A DNA stretch of 13,049 nt from Clostridia bacterium. GTDB lineage: Bacteria > Bacillota > Clostridia > Saccharofermentanales > Saccharofermentanaceae. The stretch covers positions 1-13,049 of the forward strand of contig JADGQQ010000080.1 of NCBI GenBank assembly GCA_017881645.1, in the 5' to 3' direction. Both the position numbers and the translations under genes were made by a program. Under the pieces are notes generated by a model that was not told the origin of the DNA, ran no database searches, and saw nothing but the letters and a program-made list of their open reading frames with translations. Shown one piece after another: positions 6,278 through 13,049 of the stretch. Position 1 is the stretch's first letter. Each line of letters opens with the position of its first letter.

Positions 6278-7150
6278 TTATCGCATAAAGTAAACGATGG
6301 CAAGAAAGTGGCAGAGTGCGCCGAAGTCGACCAGGAAATGCCACACCATATGTGCAAACGGGAATTTCATAGAGAAACAGATAACGCCGGATGTATAGCA
6401 CAGACCTCCTGCAAGAATCAGCCAGACGAACGGAGACTGCACATCACTTCCCGCCAAAGCAGGGAGACACAGCACGATCATCCAACCCATGAGCAGATAA
6501 ATTCCGACTGTGATGACATAGGAACGTATGGTTTTCGAGAATGCAAGAGACTTGAAAAGAGCGCCGGCAATGACGAAGGCCCACTGAGCGATACACAAAC
6601 CGGTTCCCAGGGTGCCCCCGATGACAGACAGGCAGATCGGCGTGTAGGTTCCGGCGATTGCGACATAGATCATGATATGGTCGATCCGGTTCATCACGTT
6701 CTTGTGCGGTGTACCGTACTTCATGGAATGATACACGGTCGAAGCCAGAAGCATGCTGAATATCGAAATGATGAAAACGGATACACCGAACGCGTCAAGC
6801 GAATCCTTGCCTGCGGGCGCATGCGTAAATGCACGAATGGCGGCGTAGGGCAGCATGCCAAGCATGAAGAGTGCCATCGCTCCATGTGTGACGCTGTTGC
6901 CGATTTCTTCTCCGATGGACTGTGTTCTCTTTTTGATTTTTTTGACTGCAACACGGCCGGAGTCGATCCATGATAAATCCCTGAGACCTTCTTCGAGCTG
7001 ATCCGGAGATTTTTCTGACACGTTCAAAGATGAAGATTCTGCTGTTTCCAATGTTGTTTTCGTTGTCTCGTCGGCGGGATTTTTCGCACTGTTGTCTTTG
7101 TCGGTCTTGCCTTCCAGCCAGGCCTTCCAAAATGCATTTTCGTTCGACAT
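6278..7150 (-). CDS. hemolysin III family (PAQR-like) membrane protein
   Basis: A 290-residue protein. Residues 1-75 are polar, acidic and membrane-free; residues 85-288 contain about seven hydrophobic segments. Family signatures are EEIGNSVTHG at 81-90, STVYH at 137-141, RIDHIMIYVAIAGTYTP at 155-171 and HMVWHFLVDFGALCHF at 267-282. In PAQR receptors the equivalent of His141 and of His267/His271 bind a zinc ion, and all are present. Many bacterial members are around 210-220 residues, so the N-terminal extension is long. The bacterial role is poorly defined; the name hemolysin comes from one Bacillus cereus protein. ATG 7150 is preferred over the GTG at 7159 because AGAGGTG overlaps the latter and is well placed for the former. 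It has its own promoter and terminator and is probably monocistronic. Confidence 0.93.
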   Translation of the reverse strand: MSNENAFWKAWLEGKTDKDNSAKNPADETTKTTLETAESSSLNVSEKSPDQLEEGLRDLSWIDSGRVAVKKIKKRTQSIGEEIGNSVTHGAMALFMLGMLPYAAIRAFTHAPAGKDSLDAFGVSVFIISIFSMLLASTVYHSMKYGTPHKNVMNRIDHIMIYVAIAGTYTPICLSVIGGTLGTGLCIAQWAFVIAGALFKSLAFSKTIRSYVITVGIYLLMGWMIVLCLPALAGSDVQSPFVWLILAGGLCYTSGVICFSMKFPFAHMVWHFLVDFGALCHFLAIVYFMR

Positions 7151-7204
7151 GTTATTCACCTCTTCATCTCATGATATTAATAACCATGTTTCGTCATTCA
7201 TCAC

Positions 7205-7233
7205 ATTCTAAGCGATTCCCGCGGTCCGTGCAA
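7205..7233 (-). promoter_or_regulatory. promoter of the hemolysin III gene
   Basis: On the minus strand TTGCAC (7233-7228) and TAGAAT (7210-7205) are separated by 17 bp. Transcription would start near 7198, about 48 bases before the ATG. I see no clear terminator for the operon ending at 7267, so some read-through is possible. Confidence 0.75.
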
Positions 7234-7266
7234 GCTTCTTTTTCGTATGCTCCGGAATATGTTTTC

Positions 7267-7965
7267 TCAATGAAGCCCCGGGATGCGAAGGTGTGTCTGG
7301 CCGTCGGATGCATCTGATTCGGATGAATCTCTGTCTAATGCGATCAGACCTGCAGGATCAGCAGAGATAACCATATCCGTTCCGGCCGGTTGCGTGCTTA
7401 TTATAGGCGCTATTGCCAATGCATGGGCTAGTTCCGGATTGGACGCGTAGGCTGTGTCTTCGATATGCAGCTGCGCCGCCAGATAGGCATTGCGGTAGAA
7501 ACGAAACAGCTGGGCACCGGCATAACATGCCAGAAGCACCGGGAGAAGCATTTTACTCAGCCCCTGTGCTGTCTTCGTCGAAACAAGCAGGGAAATTCCG
7601 ACCATCGGAGCATTGGTCAGTTCATACATGCGTTCAAAAATGAACTTCAACAGATTTGAAGATATGCCGGAATTTGCTGTACTGCCGGTGGCCTGCGTTA
7701 AATGAGGCAGAATCCAACCGGGCAGATACGCCATCAGGGAATAGCACAGACCGCCGACGAGAAGCGGGAGTCTCTTTTTCCACGCGGAATAGATACTGAG
7801 CGTCAGCCATAATAAAATGACGAGCAGACTGTAAAATCGCTCCGGCAATGATATGGAACGAATATGCACCGCGCCATAGGCAAAATAGACCGGGCAAAAA
7901 CAGATAAACAGCTCTGCCGTCAAAACAAAGAACAGGAATACATTCAAGGCTTTATCTCTTTTCAT
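7267..7965 (-). CDS. unknown multi-pass membrane protein
   Basis: I do not recognise this 232-residue protein. It has hydrophobic segments at about residues 8-31, 44-62, 65-88 and 139-155, with a weaker one near 117-130, so four or five membrane passes. The region 89-116 between them is polar. The tail from 156 is soluble, with an Ala/Ile-rich stretch and a Ser/Asp-rich patch at 211-223. Translation starts at ATG 7965 with AGAGAGG upstream; an open extension to 8046 would overlap the DUF881 gene and is unlikely. It begins 14 bases after the DUF881 stop and is the last gene of the operon that starts with the YhaO-like gene, so it is likely made together with them. No catalytic motif is visible. 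Confidence 0.75.
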   Translation of the reverse strand: MKRDKALNVFLFFVLTAELFICFCPVYFAYGAVHIRSISLPERFYSLLVILLWLTLSIYSAWKKRLPLLVGGLCYSLMAYLPGWILPHLTQATGSTANSGISSNLLKFIFERMYELTNAPMVGISLLVSTKTAQGLSKMLLPVLLACYAGAQLFRFYRNAYLAAQLHIEDTAYASNPELAHALAIAPIISTQPAGTDMVISADPAGLIALDRDSSESDASDGQTHLRIPGLH

Positions 7966-7979
7966 GATTATCCTCTCTG

Positions 7980-8771
7980 TCAGGGCGCAGTTGTCGGAGT
8001 TAAGGTGTCCGCATAGGGCAGAAGGCTCATTTCGTCTGCCTGCCAATCAGCGAGTGCAGGCACAGTTAGATTGTCAACGATATCCACATGCACGTCAATA
8101 TGATCCTGCGTCCATTTGTCCAATACTCCGCCGATCATCTGAAGTGCGCCGTACATGTCAACGCCATTCCCGAGAGCGACGATCGTGATCGGATTGTCAT
8201 AATAGAACGTAACTCCGTTTACCGAGAACCCGAGAACCGTATCTCTGACTTCCGTCATGGCAACGACTCGCTGGTTATTAATGGAAATTGCACTCGCATC
8301 CGCTGCTTTGACTTCATTTATAAACTGAATCAGCATGTTGGATGTAATCGGAACATCCTTATCCGGATGAATCACTACGCTTATCCCGCTTCCGGAAGCT
8401 TCCATGAGTCCGGCTCTGCGAAGCGCGTCCTGATCCTCCTCTGTCAGAACAGAAGTAAGATCTTTGTCGTTCCGGCTGGCAGCCTCCAGTTTGCTTGCGT
8501 TTTCGGTAAGTGCCCGGTTGCGGTCGGCCAATGCAATGTTTTTATTATATAGTGACATGTAATCCAGCGCCAGTTCATCGCTGGTTTTCCCCTCCACGAA
8601 TTTTTCTTCGGGGGTCTTAATGAGCGATTTGTATTGCGAAATCATCAGAAATCCGAGAAATGCGCACGCAAAAAACAGAACGATTCGAATCCGCCATGCA
8701 CGGCCGCTCGTATTCTGTAATGTGGGGTTTCTGGAAAATGATTCGGTATTCTTCACATCATCATCCTTCAT
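7980..8771 (-). CDS. DUF881 family membrane-anchored protein
   Basis: A 263-residue protein with one membrane segment at about residues 29-46, a predicted coiled coil near 64-100 and a DUF881 domain from about 110 to 240. Family patterns seen are the turn AGLMEASGSGISVVIHP, the LIQFINEVKAADASAISINNQRVV stretch and the ITIVALGNG and LTVPAL strands. With a positively charged N-terminus and a single anchor, the domain should face outside the membrane. The family function is unknown; members often sit beside cell-division genes (B. subtilis YlxW and YlxX), which is not the context here. The ATG at 8771 overlaps the upstream ATPase gene by 11 bases but lacks a ribosome site; GTG 8756, five codons in, has AAGGA seven bases before it and may be the true start. 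Confidence 0.88.
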   Translation of the reverse strand: MKDDDVKNTESFSRNPTLQNTSGRAWRIRIVLFFACAFLGFLMISQYKSLIKTPEEKFVEGKTSDELALDYMSLYNKNIALADRNRALTENASKLEAASRNDKDLTSVLTEEDQDALRRAGLMEASGSGISVVIHPDKDVPITSNMLIQFINEVKAADASAISINNQRVVAMTEVRDTVLGFSVNGVTFYYDNPITIVALGNGVDMYGALQMIGGVLDKWTQDHIDVHVDIVDNLTVPALADWQADEMSLLPYADTLTPTTAP

Positions 8772-11163
8772 TCATTTGGACATCATCGTTCATATCGATC
8801 ATGCGGTGATGGCAGGTGAACAAAATGATCTGCCGGCTGCCGGCCAATTCGCGAAGCAGCCGCAATGCGCATTTTGCTCTTCTGTCATCATACTGAATAA
8901 AGGCATCATCAAGCAATAGCGGCATTTTGTCGTCTGATGTCTGTACAAGATCGGATATTGCCAGACGAAGTGCAAGATAGACCTGATCCACCGTGCCTCC
9001 GCTGAAATAGTCGACCGGATGAAACGCATAATCTCCCTCCGAAGCCAGTTCGGCAAAGAATGACCGATCCACACGAATCGTCGAATACATACCGTCCGTA
9101 AGTTTTGCAAGATATGCACCCGCACGTTCATTCACCTGCGGTGCAAACACATTCTCCATCTCCGAGAATGCTTCGTCAAGAACGTTCTGCGCAGCAGCCA
9201 GCGCCAGATGATAGGCTTTCGCGGCTGCGAGCCGGTCCTGCAGAACGGCGCGCTGTTCCTCGATCGCGGAACGGTCAGGAATCTGAGCCAGCAGATTCTC
9301 TCTGCCCGTCTCTTTTCTCGCAGAGTCCACCTGACATGCGGATATTTCGGTCCGATACGCTTCGGCTCTGCCGAGTTCATCAGATATTGTCAGCCGCAGA
9401 GCCGCAGAGCCGCTCTTAAGAAGTGGAATCTGTTCTTCCGAATAGCGGACTGCCGCTGCATCCGGTACATTCTGCTGCCCTGAATTCTCTGCGGTCGGAT
9501 CCGTCGGAGAAGACCCGTATGCAGCATCCATATTGTCCGGCTTCGCAGCCGGCGCTGCTTCCTGAAGCTGTTCCAGGCGATTTTTGCATGTATCCCGGTG
9601 TTCGATCGTCATATGGAGAACATAGTCTCTGTTTTTATCATCTTTTTGGGCATCCTCAAGGAGTCTTTTCTTTTGCAGCAGAAGGTCGGACTGCCGCATC
9701 TCCTCATCCCTCAGAGAGCTCTCCGCATGATAGAGTGCTGCAGAGCCCGATTCGAAAAGAGCCATTTTCCCTTCGTGATCTTTGCTTAGAAAAACGATTT
9801 TCCGGTCTAAACCGCGAAGCTGCATGCGATTGGCGGCAAAGATCACCGCCGCGAGAAACAGAAAAACGATTCCAACCAAATTCACCGGTTGATGTGTCAC
9901 GAATAAAAGAGCCATGGTCAGGGCGAAAATCAGAAGCAGCATGATTATATATCCGCGTACATTTTGCAGCCGCCCCAGAAGCATGGTGTATCCTTTTTGT
10001 ATTTCCGATCTTGTTTTGAGGAGGGGCTTCAAATCAGCGCTGATCGTAAGGATCTCTTCCTCAAGATGTGACGTCTCGGAAGTCTCCTGTTCCAGCATCG
10101 ACCTGGATTCCCTGCACTTCAGTTCCTGACTGCGAAGCATGGCATCGAGTCCGGTGAAAAGCTCATCCGTTCTCGCATGATCTTCCTGCTTCTCTTTGTG
10201 CAGGCGGAGAATTTCATTCTCAATGCCGGCCATTTCTGCGGTAAGCTGCATGCGAAGTGCTTCGCGCTGCTGCATATGTTCCCGGTTTGTTTTCTCGAGT
10301 TCTTTGCGGGATACATCCTGTTCCTGTGCCATGCGCGTCCGCTGCAAAGCGGTCTGAACGAGCATTTCGTGTTCCTGCATCTGCTTCTGCAGGCTCTCGC
10401 CCTGTTGTTTCAGCGCGTCTGTTTTCTGCAGTATCAACACAAGCTCCGACTGCAGCCGCTGTTCTTTCTCCCTGCTTTGCGTGATTTCGGCATACAGTCC
10501 TTCCGACTGCTCCAGAGCCGTTTCCATTCGTTTCTCCTGATCCGCAAGGCTGTTCAAGTCTTCTTCAAGGCGCGGGATCAATCCGCCGGAGCCCCTGAGC
10601 GCCTGCAGTTTTGCTGCCGCTGAAGTCAGCCGGTTCCTGATTTCGTCATGCGAAAAAATCTCCGTGCCCGTTCCGGCCAGATTCGCCAGACGCGAGGATA
10701 CGTCCCCCGTTTCCTTATCCATAATATTCGACGAAAGCTGTCCTATGAAGACGGTGTTAATAAATTCTTCTTCACTGATTTGAAAAAGCGCCGCCCCGAC
10801 GTCTTTCTGTCCGATGTCGATTCTGCGGCCCGAAGGAAGCAGTGTCAGTGATGTAATGTCATCTGATTTTCTCTTCAGAAAAGATTTCTCGAGAAGATAT
10901 TTCTTCTCTTCATGAACGAACTCGATCGATCCGCCGACGGATTTTCCGTTCCAGGGAATAAACTTACGGCGGTCATTGTCCTTCAGTCGTGCCGAACCGC
11001 TGCCGCGCTGGGAGAACCCGTAGAACATTGCACGGAGAAACGACAGAATCGTGCTCTTCCCGTACTCATTATCGCCCAGATACATATTCATTCCGTCGGT
11101 AAAGGACAGGTTCAACTCCTGCAGTTTCCCGAATGCGGAAATATGAAGACTACTGATCTTCAC
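8761..11163 (-). CDS. yhaN: YhaN-type SbcC/Rad50-like ATPase with a membrane hairpin
   Basis: An 800-residue ABC-type ATPase built like SbcC/Rad50. The N-terminal half has a Walker A motif GDNEYGKS at residues 30-37. Residues about 195-400 and 446-660 are Gln/Glu/Lys-rich coiled coils. The C-terminal half has the signature SGGTVDQVYLALRLA from 721, Walker B PLLLDD at 748-753 and a His switch near 785 (TCHH). Between the coils, residues 404-422 and 427-444 form two hydrophobic segments, where SbcC and Rad50 have a CxxC zinc hook; no CxxC occurs anywhere. A flexible Ala/Pro/Asp-rich linker at about 535-572 interrupts the second coil. The second acidic residue of Walker B is Asp rather than Glu. 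The start is GTG 11163 with GAGGT eight bases upstream, overlapping the phosphoesterase gene by 14 bases. It likely works on DNA ends with that protein. At 800 residues it is shorter than B. subtilis YhaN. Confidence 0.9.
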   Translation of the reverse strand: MKISSLHISAFGKLQELNLSFTDGMNMYLGDNEYGKSTILSFLRAMFYGFSQRGSGSARLKDNDRRKFIPWNGKSVGGSIEFVHEEKKYLLEKSFLKRKSDDITSLTLLPSGRRIDIGQKDVGAALFQISEEEFINTVFIGQLSSNIMDKETGDVSSRLANLAGTGTEIFSHDEIRNRLTSAAAKLQALRGSGGLIPRLEEDLNSLADQEKRMETALEQSEGLYAEITQSREKEQRLQSELVLILQKTDALKQQGESLQKQMQEHEMLVQTALQRTRMAQEQDVSRKELEKTNREHMQQREALRMQLTAEMAGIENEILRLHKEKQEDHARTDELFTGLDAMLRSQELKCRESRSMLEQETSETSHLEEEILTISADLKPLLKTRSEIQKGYTMLLGRLQNVRGYIIMLLLIFALTMALLFVTHQPVNLVGIVFLFLAAVIFAANRMQLRGLDRKIVFLSKDHEGKMALFESGSAALYHAESSLRDEEMRQSDLLLQKKRLLEDAQKDDKNRDYVLHMTIEHRDTCKNRLEQLQEAAPAAKPDNMDAAYGSSPTDPTAENSGQQNVPDAAAVRYSEEQIPLLKSGSAALRLTISDELGRAEAYRTEISACQVDSARKETGRENLLAQIPDRSAIEEQRAVLQDRLAAAKAYHLALAAAQNVLDEAFSEMENVFAPQVNERAGAYLAKLTDGMYSTIRVDRSFFAELASEGDYAFHPVDYFSGGTVDQVYLALRLAISDLVQTSDDKMPLLLDDAFIQYDDRRAKCALRLLRELAGSRQIILFTCHHRMIDMNDDVQMNEG

Positions 11164-12328
11164 AATAATTTACCTCGCCTTCAAAAGCTCTCAGTCCGAC
11201 CGTCAGCGCCTGTTCATAGACACGTACGCGCTTATCGTCCTGCGCAGCGCGTGCTTCTTCCGTCTTTTGCAGAAGAAGATCGACGAAGGCCCCCCGCAGC
11301 GAAGTCTCTCTCCGGAGCTGCTGCGGATCGATCAGCGTGCTTGTCCTGTCTTTGATTCGAACGGCAAAAACCTTCGACGATATCTTATCCCGCAGGCTGG
11401 CTGGGTTCGGCAAAAAGTCAGGAGGAACCGCTCCGGTCAATGTAATGCGAAAAGCGTCCTTCGAAAAGGAATCGCCGTATGTGGTTTTCAGGCAGCTAAG
11501 AATCCGTTCTTCCATCTGTTCGGGTGTACTGCATCCGTCCACAGGAATATCCGGACAGAAATAATTCCGACGATTGACGCAAATATAGGACAGGTCCACT
11601 TCGCCTTTGGCAATGGTTCCGGCATACACACCGCGAGGACCGGGTTCATCGAATCCTCTGGCCTCCGGACAGCCGGAATATGCATAAAAGGTATTTCCCT
11701 CCCTGCAGACGCCGCTCTTCTCATGCACATGACCGAGAGCGACATAATCCGCACCGCAGCGGGCAATCCAGCTCCGCAGAACCGGATTATAGGTATGCTT
11801 CTCTGCGGCCGTCTCGGCGATTTCACCGTGCAGAAGAACAATGTGAATCGTGTCCTCCGGGTAGCCGGACACATGATCGACCTGAAAATCTGCCGGACAC
11901 AGCGAGCCGGCTGCGCGTATCCCCGTGAAAGCCGCGCCCCAAACGGCGGTACTGAGTTCGGGAAAGTAGAAAGATGAGAATCCGTCCTTGAAAATATGAA
12001 CATTCGCAGACCAGGCCTGCGTCATATATGGAGAGTCCTGATTATACGGGTCATGATTTCCGGGGGAAATGACAATCGTAGTATCCGGAATTCCCGCGAA
12101 ACTGTCGGCAATCGAGCGAATCTGTTCGTGTGACAGCCGCAGCTGATCCAGAATATCCCCTGCAAGAAGCAGCAGCTGTGTATGACTCTGCCTGCAAAGA
12201 TCGATGACCGCCCGAAAAGCATCCTGCTGTTCGCTCTGCCGGATTGCCGTCTTCTGCGGAGACAGTCCGGAAAAAGGAGATCCCAGATGAAAGTCGGCCG
12301 CATGCAGGACACGGATTTTCTCACTCAT
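11150..12328 (-). CDS. yhaO: YhaO-type metallophosphoesterase, SbcD/Mre11-like
   Basis: A 392-residue calcineurin-like phosphoesterase resembling the nuclease subunit of SbcD/Mre11 complexes. The five metal-binding motifs are in order: DFH at residues 12-14, GD at 57-58, GNHD at 90-93, the His167 of LLHG, and GHVH at 199-202, so the active site looks complete. The segment from about 245 to 392 matches the capping and partner-binding region and ends in a charged helix. The start is ATG 12328 with AAGGAG nine bases upstream. It is the first gene of its operon, overlaps the ATPase gene by 14 bases (TAG stop over GTG start) and is read from the promoter at 12380-12408. In B. subtilis yhaO and yhaN are also neighbours. 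Nuclease activity is inferred from the family. Confidence 0.92.
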   Translation of the reverse strand: MSEKIRVLHAADFHLGSPFSGLSPQKTAIRQSEQQDAFRAVIDLCRQSHTQLLLLAGDILDQLRLSHEQIRSIADSFAGIPDTTIVISPGNHDPYNQDSPYMTQAWSANVHIFKDGFSSFYFPELSTAVWGAAFTGIRAAGSLCPADFQVDHVSGYPEDTIHIVLLHGEIAETAAEKHTYNPVLRSWIARCGADYVALGHVHEKSGVCREGNTFYAYSGCPEARGFDEPGPRGVYAGTIAKGEVDLSYICVNRRNYFCPDIPVDGCSTPEQMEERILSCLKTTYGDSFSKDAFRITLTGAVPPDFLPNPASLRDKISSKVFAVRIKDRTSTLIDPQQLRRETSLRGAFVDLLLQKTEEARAAQDDKRVRVYEQALTVGLRAFEGEVNYCEDQ

Positions 12329-12539
12329 AACGTACGGCTCCTTTCTTTCGGTTCATACTTCGATGTATAAAGCATTCTAATTTTAACATGATGAAAACAC
12401 ACACTCAAGTATTGTAGATATCACACATCAAGAATATTTCCCGGGTTGTGTTCAGGAGTTCTCCCAACGTGTACGAAGTGAGGTAAAATAAGAAGTATTA
12501 GGGACGGTTCGTCAATGAATGACCATTCGGGAGGAAAGT
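12329..12539. other. divergent intergenic region
   Basis: These 211 bases separate the minus-strand phosphoesterase operon from the plus-strand cardiolipin synthase gene. The left half holds the promoter at 12380-12408. The right half holds a small hairpin, GAATG/CATTC at 12517-12528, directly before the GGGAGGAA ribosome site of the cardiolipin synthase gene (12529-12536). A TAAAAT at 12485-12490 could be its -10, but no good -35 lies 16-18 bp upstream. Confidence 0.6.
12380..12408 (-). promoter_or_regulatory. promoter of the yhaO-yhaN operon
   Basis: On the minus strand TTGAGT (12408-12403) and TAAAAT (12385-12380) are separated by 17 bp. Transcription would start near 12373, leaving a leader of about 45 bases. 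No internal promoter is evident between the four overlapping or closely spaced genes that follow. Confidence 0.75.
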
Positions 12540-13049
12540 ATGTCCAAGCAGGGGAAAAAGGAAATGCGGCTATTTTTCAATGCCACAGCAAGGCTTGTCA
12601 TCCTTGCTTTGATCCTGGCACTCCAGATGGCACTTGTCGCCATGCTCTCCTATTATCTGCAGAGCCTGTCCGTCGCCGTACTGGCAGCGCTTTACCTGAT
12701 TGCCTTTGCCGTGTGCATCTATGTTTCCGAACATCACGACAACCCTTCCACCCGGTTCTTCTGGCTTCTGCTGATTGCGCTCTTCCCGGCCTTCGGTATC
12801 ATGATCTACCTGATGTGGGGTCGCCCGAGACACGGGATCCGGCGCCACTCGATCGAACTGCTTTCGCAGAAGGATTCGGATGATGCTCTGACCGCCTATT
12901 CGGAAGAGCCGCAGGCGGATGCCGCGCGCTGCGATCTTGAACTGATGCAGAAGTATCCCTCCGTCCGCAATGCAAGCCAATATTTGCGGGCCTACGGGTT
13001 TCCTGTTTTCTGCGGAACGAAAGTTACATATTTTTCGAGCGGAGAAGCG
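12540..13049 (+). CDS. cls: cardiolipin synthase, N-terminal part
   Basis: The frame opens at ATG 12540, five bases after GGAGG (12530-12534), and runs without a stop to the window edge, giving 170 residues of a protein usually near 480-510. Residues about 17-38, 44-62 and 72-92 are hydrophobic membrane segments. The NPSTRFFWLLLIALFPAFG and MIYLMWG segments match the phospholipase D N-terminal (PLDc_N) domain typical of bacterial cardiolipin synthases, and the GTKVTYFSSGE pattern at about 158-169 precedes the first catalytic region. The two HxKxxxxD active-site motifs would lie outside the window. The enzyme joins two phosphatidylglycerol molecules into cardiolipin in the membrane. It is divergent from the yhaO operon. 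Confidence 0.9.
   Translation, partial: MSKQGKKEMRLFFNATARLVILALILALQMALVAMLSYYLQSLSVAVLAALYLIAFAVCIYVSEHHDNPSTRFFWLLLIALFPAFGIMIYLMWGRPRHGIRRHSIELLSQKDSDDALTAYSEEPQADAARCDLELMQKYPSVRNASQYLRAYGFPVFCGTKVTYFSSGEA

Noticed and set aside
7966..8046. Upstream extension of the unknown membrane protein (27 extra residues)
   Set aside because: It overlaps the DUF881 coding end and has no ribosome site, while ATG 7965 does.
12413..12490. Plus-strand promoter for the cardiolipin synthase gene (TTGTAG with TATTTC, or TAAAAT at 12485)
   Set aside because: Each lacks a credible partner element, so no promoter is called.
12515..12883. 122-codon plus-strand open frame overlapping the cardiolipin synthase gene
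   Set aside because: It is out of frame with the PLDc_N-matching frame starting at 12540, has no ribosome site and reads as low-complexity shadow sequence.

Overview
The window looks like a chromosomal segment of a mid-GC member of the Bacillota (Firmicutes). The evidence is the strong AAGGAGG-type ribosome binding sites, sigma-A-like promoters with 16-17 bp spacers, a Gram-positive style str operon (rpsL-rpsG-fusA-tuf), a YhaO/YhaN pair and a DUF881 protein. Genus cannot be fixed from this sequence; an Erysipelotrichia- or Clostridia-like host is only a guess. There are no tRNAs, rRNAs, CRISPR arrays, insertion sequences or clear signs of recent transfer.

Layout. (1) 1-1364, plus strand: the 3' part of a PotD-like polyamine-type ABC substrate-binding protein, then after 13 bases a small membrane protein with a bacterial PH domain. 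(2) 1365-1499: a strong bidirectional terminator between converging genes. (3) 1500-6177, minus strand: the translation operon rpsL, rpsG, fusA, tuf, read from a good promoter at 6149-6177, with a roughly 116-base leader, a 185-base rpsL-rpsG gap and a 139-base fusA-tuf gap that holds two more candidate promoters and an 11-bp direct repeat. (4) 6219-7233, minus: a hemolysin III (PAQR-like) membrane protein with its own promoter and terminator. (5) 7267-12408, minus: a four-gene operon of a YhaO-type metallophosphoesterase, a YhaN-type SbcC-like ATPase, a DUF881 membrane-anchored protein and an unknown multi-pass membrane protein. (6) 12540 to the end, plus: the N-terminal 170 residues of a cardiolipin synthase, divergent from group 5.

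The most interesting part is group 5. The phosphoesterase and ATPase together resemble a bacterial Mre11-Rad50 (SbcD-SbcC) machine. The ATPase lacks the CxxC zinc hook expected at the tip of the coiled coil and instead carries two adjacent hydrophobic segments there, which would tie the complex to the membrane. Coupled by overlaps or very short gaps are two further membrane proteins, one with a largely extracellular DUF881 domain. This suggests a membrane-tethered DNA-processing complex with an envelope-facing partner. That is inference: no sequence here proves the four products interact.

The translation genes are ordinary in sequence, but their arrangement is worth noting. rpoB-rpoC and an L7Ae-like gene are not upstream of rpsL, and tuf ends at a terminator rather than leading into the S10 genes.
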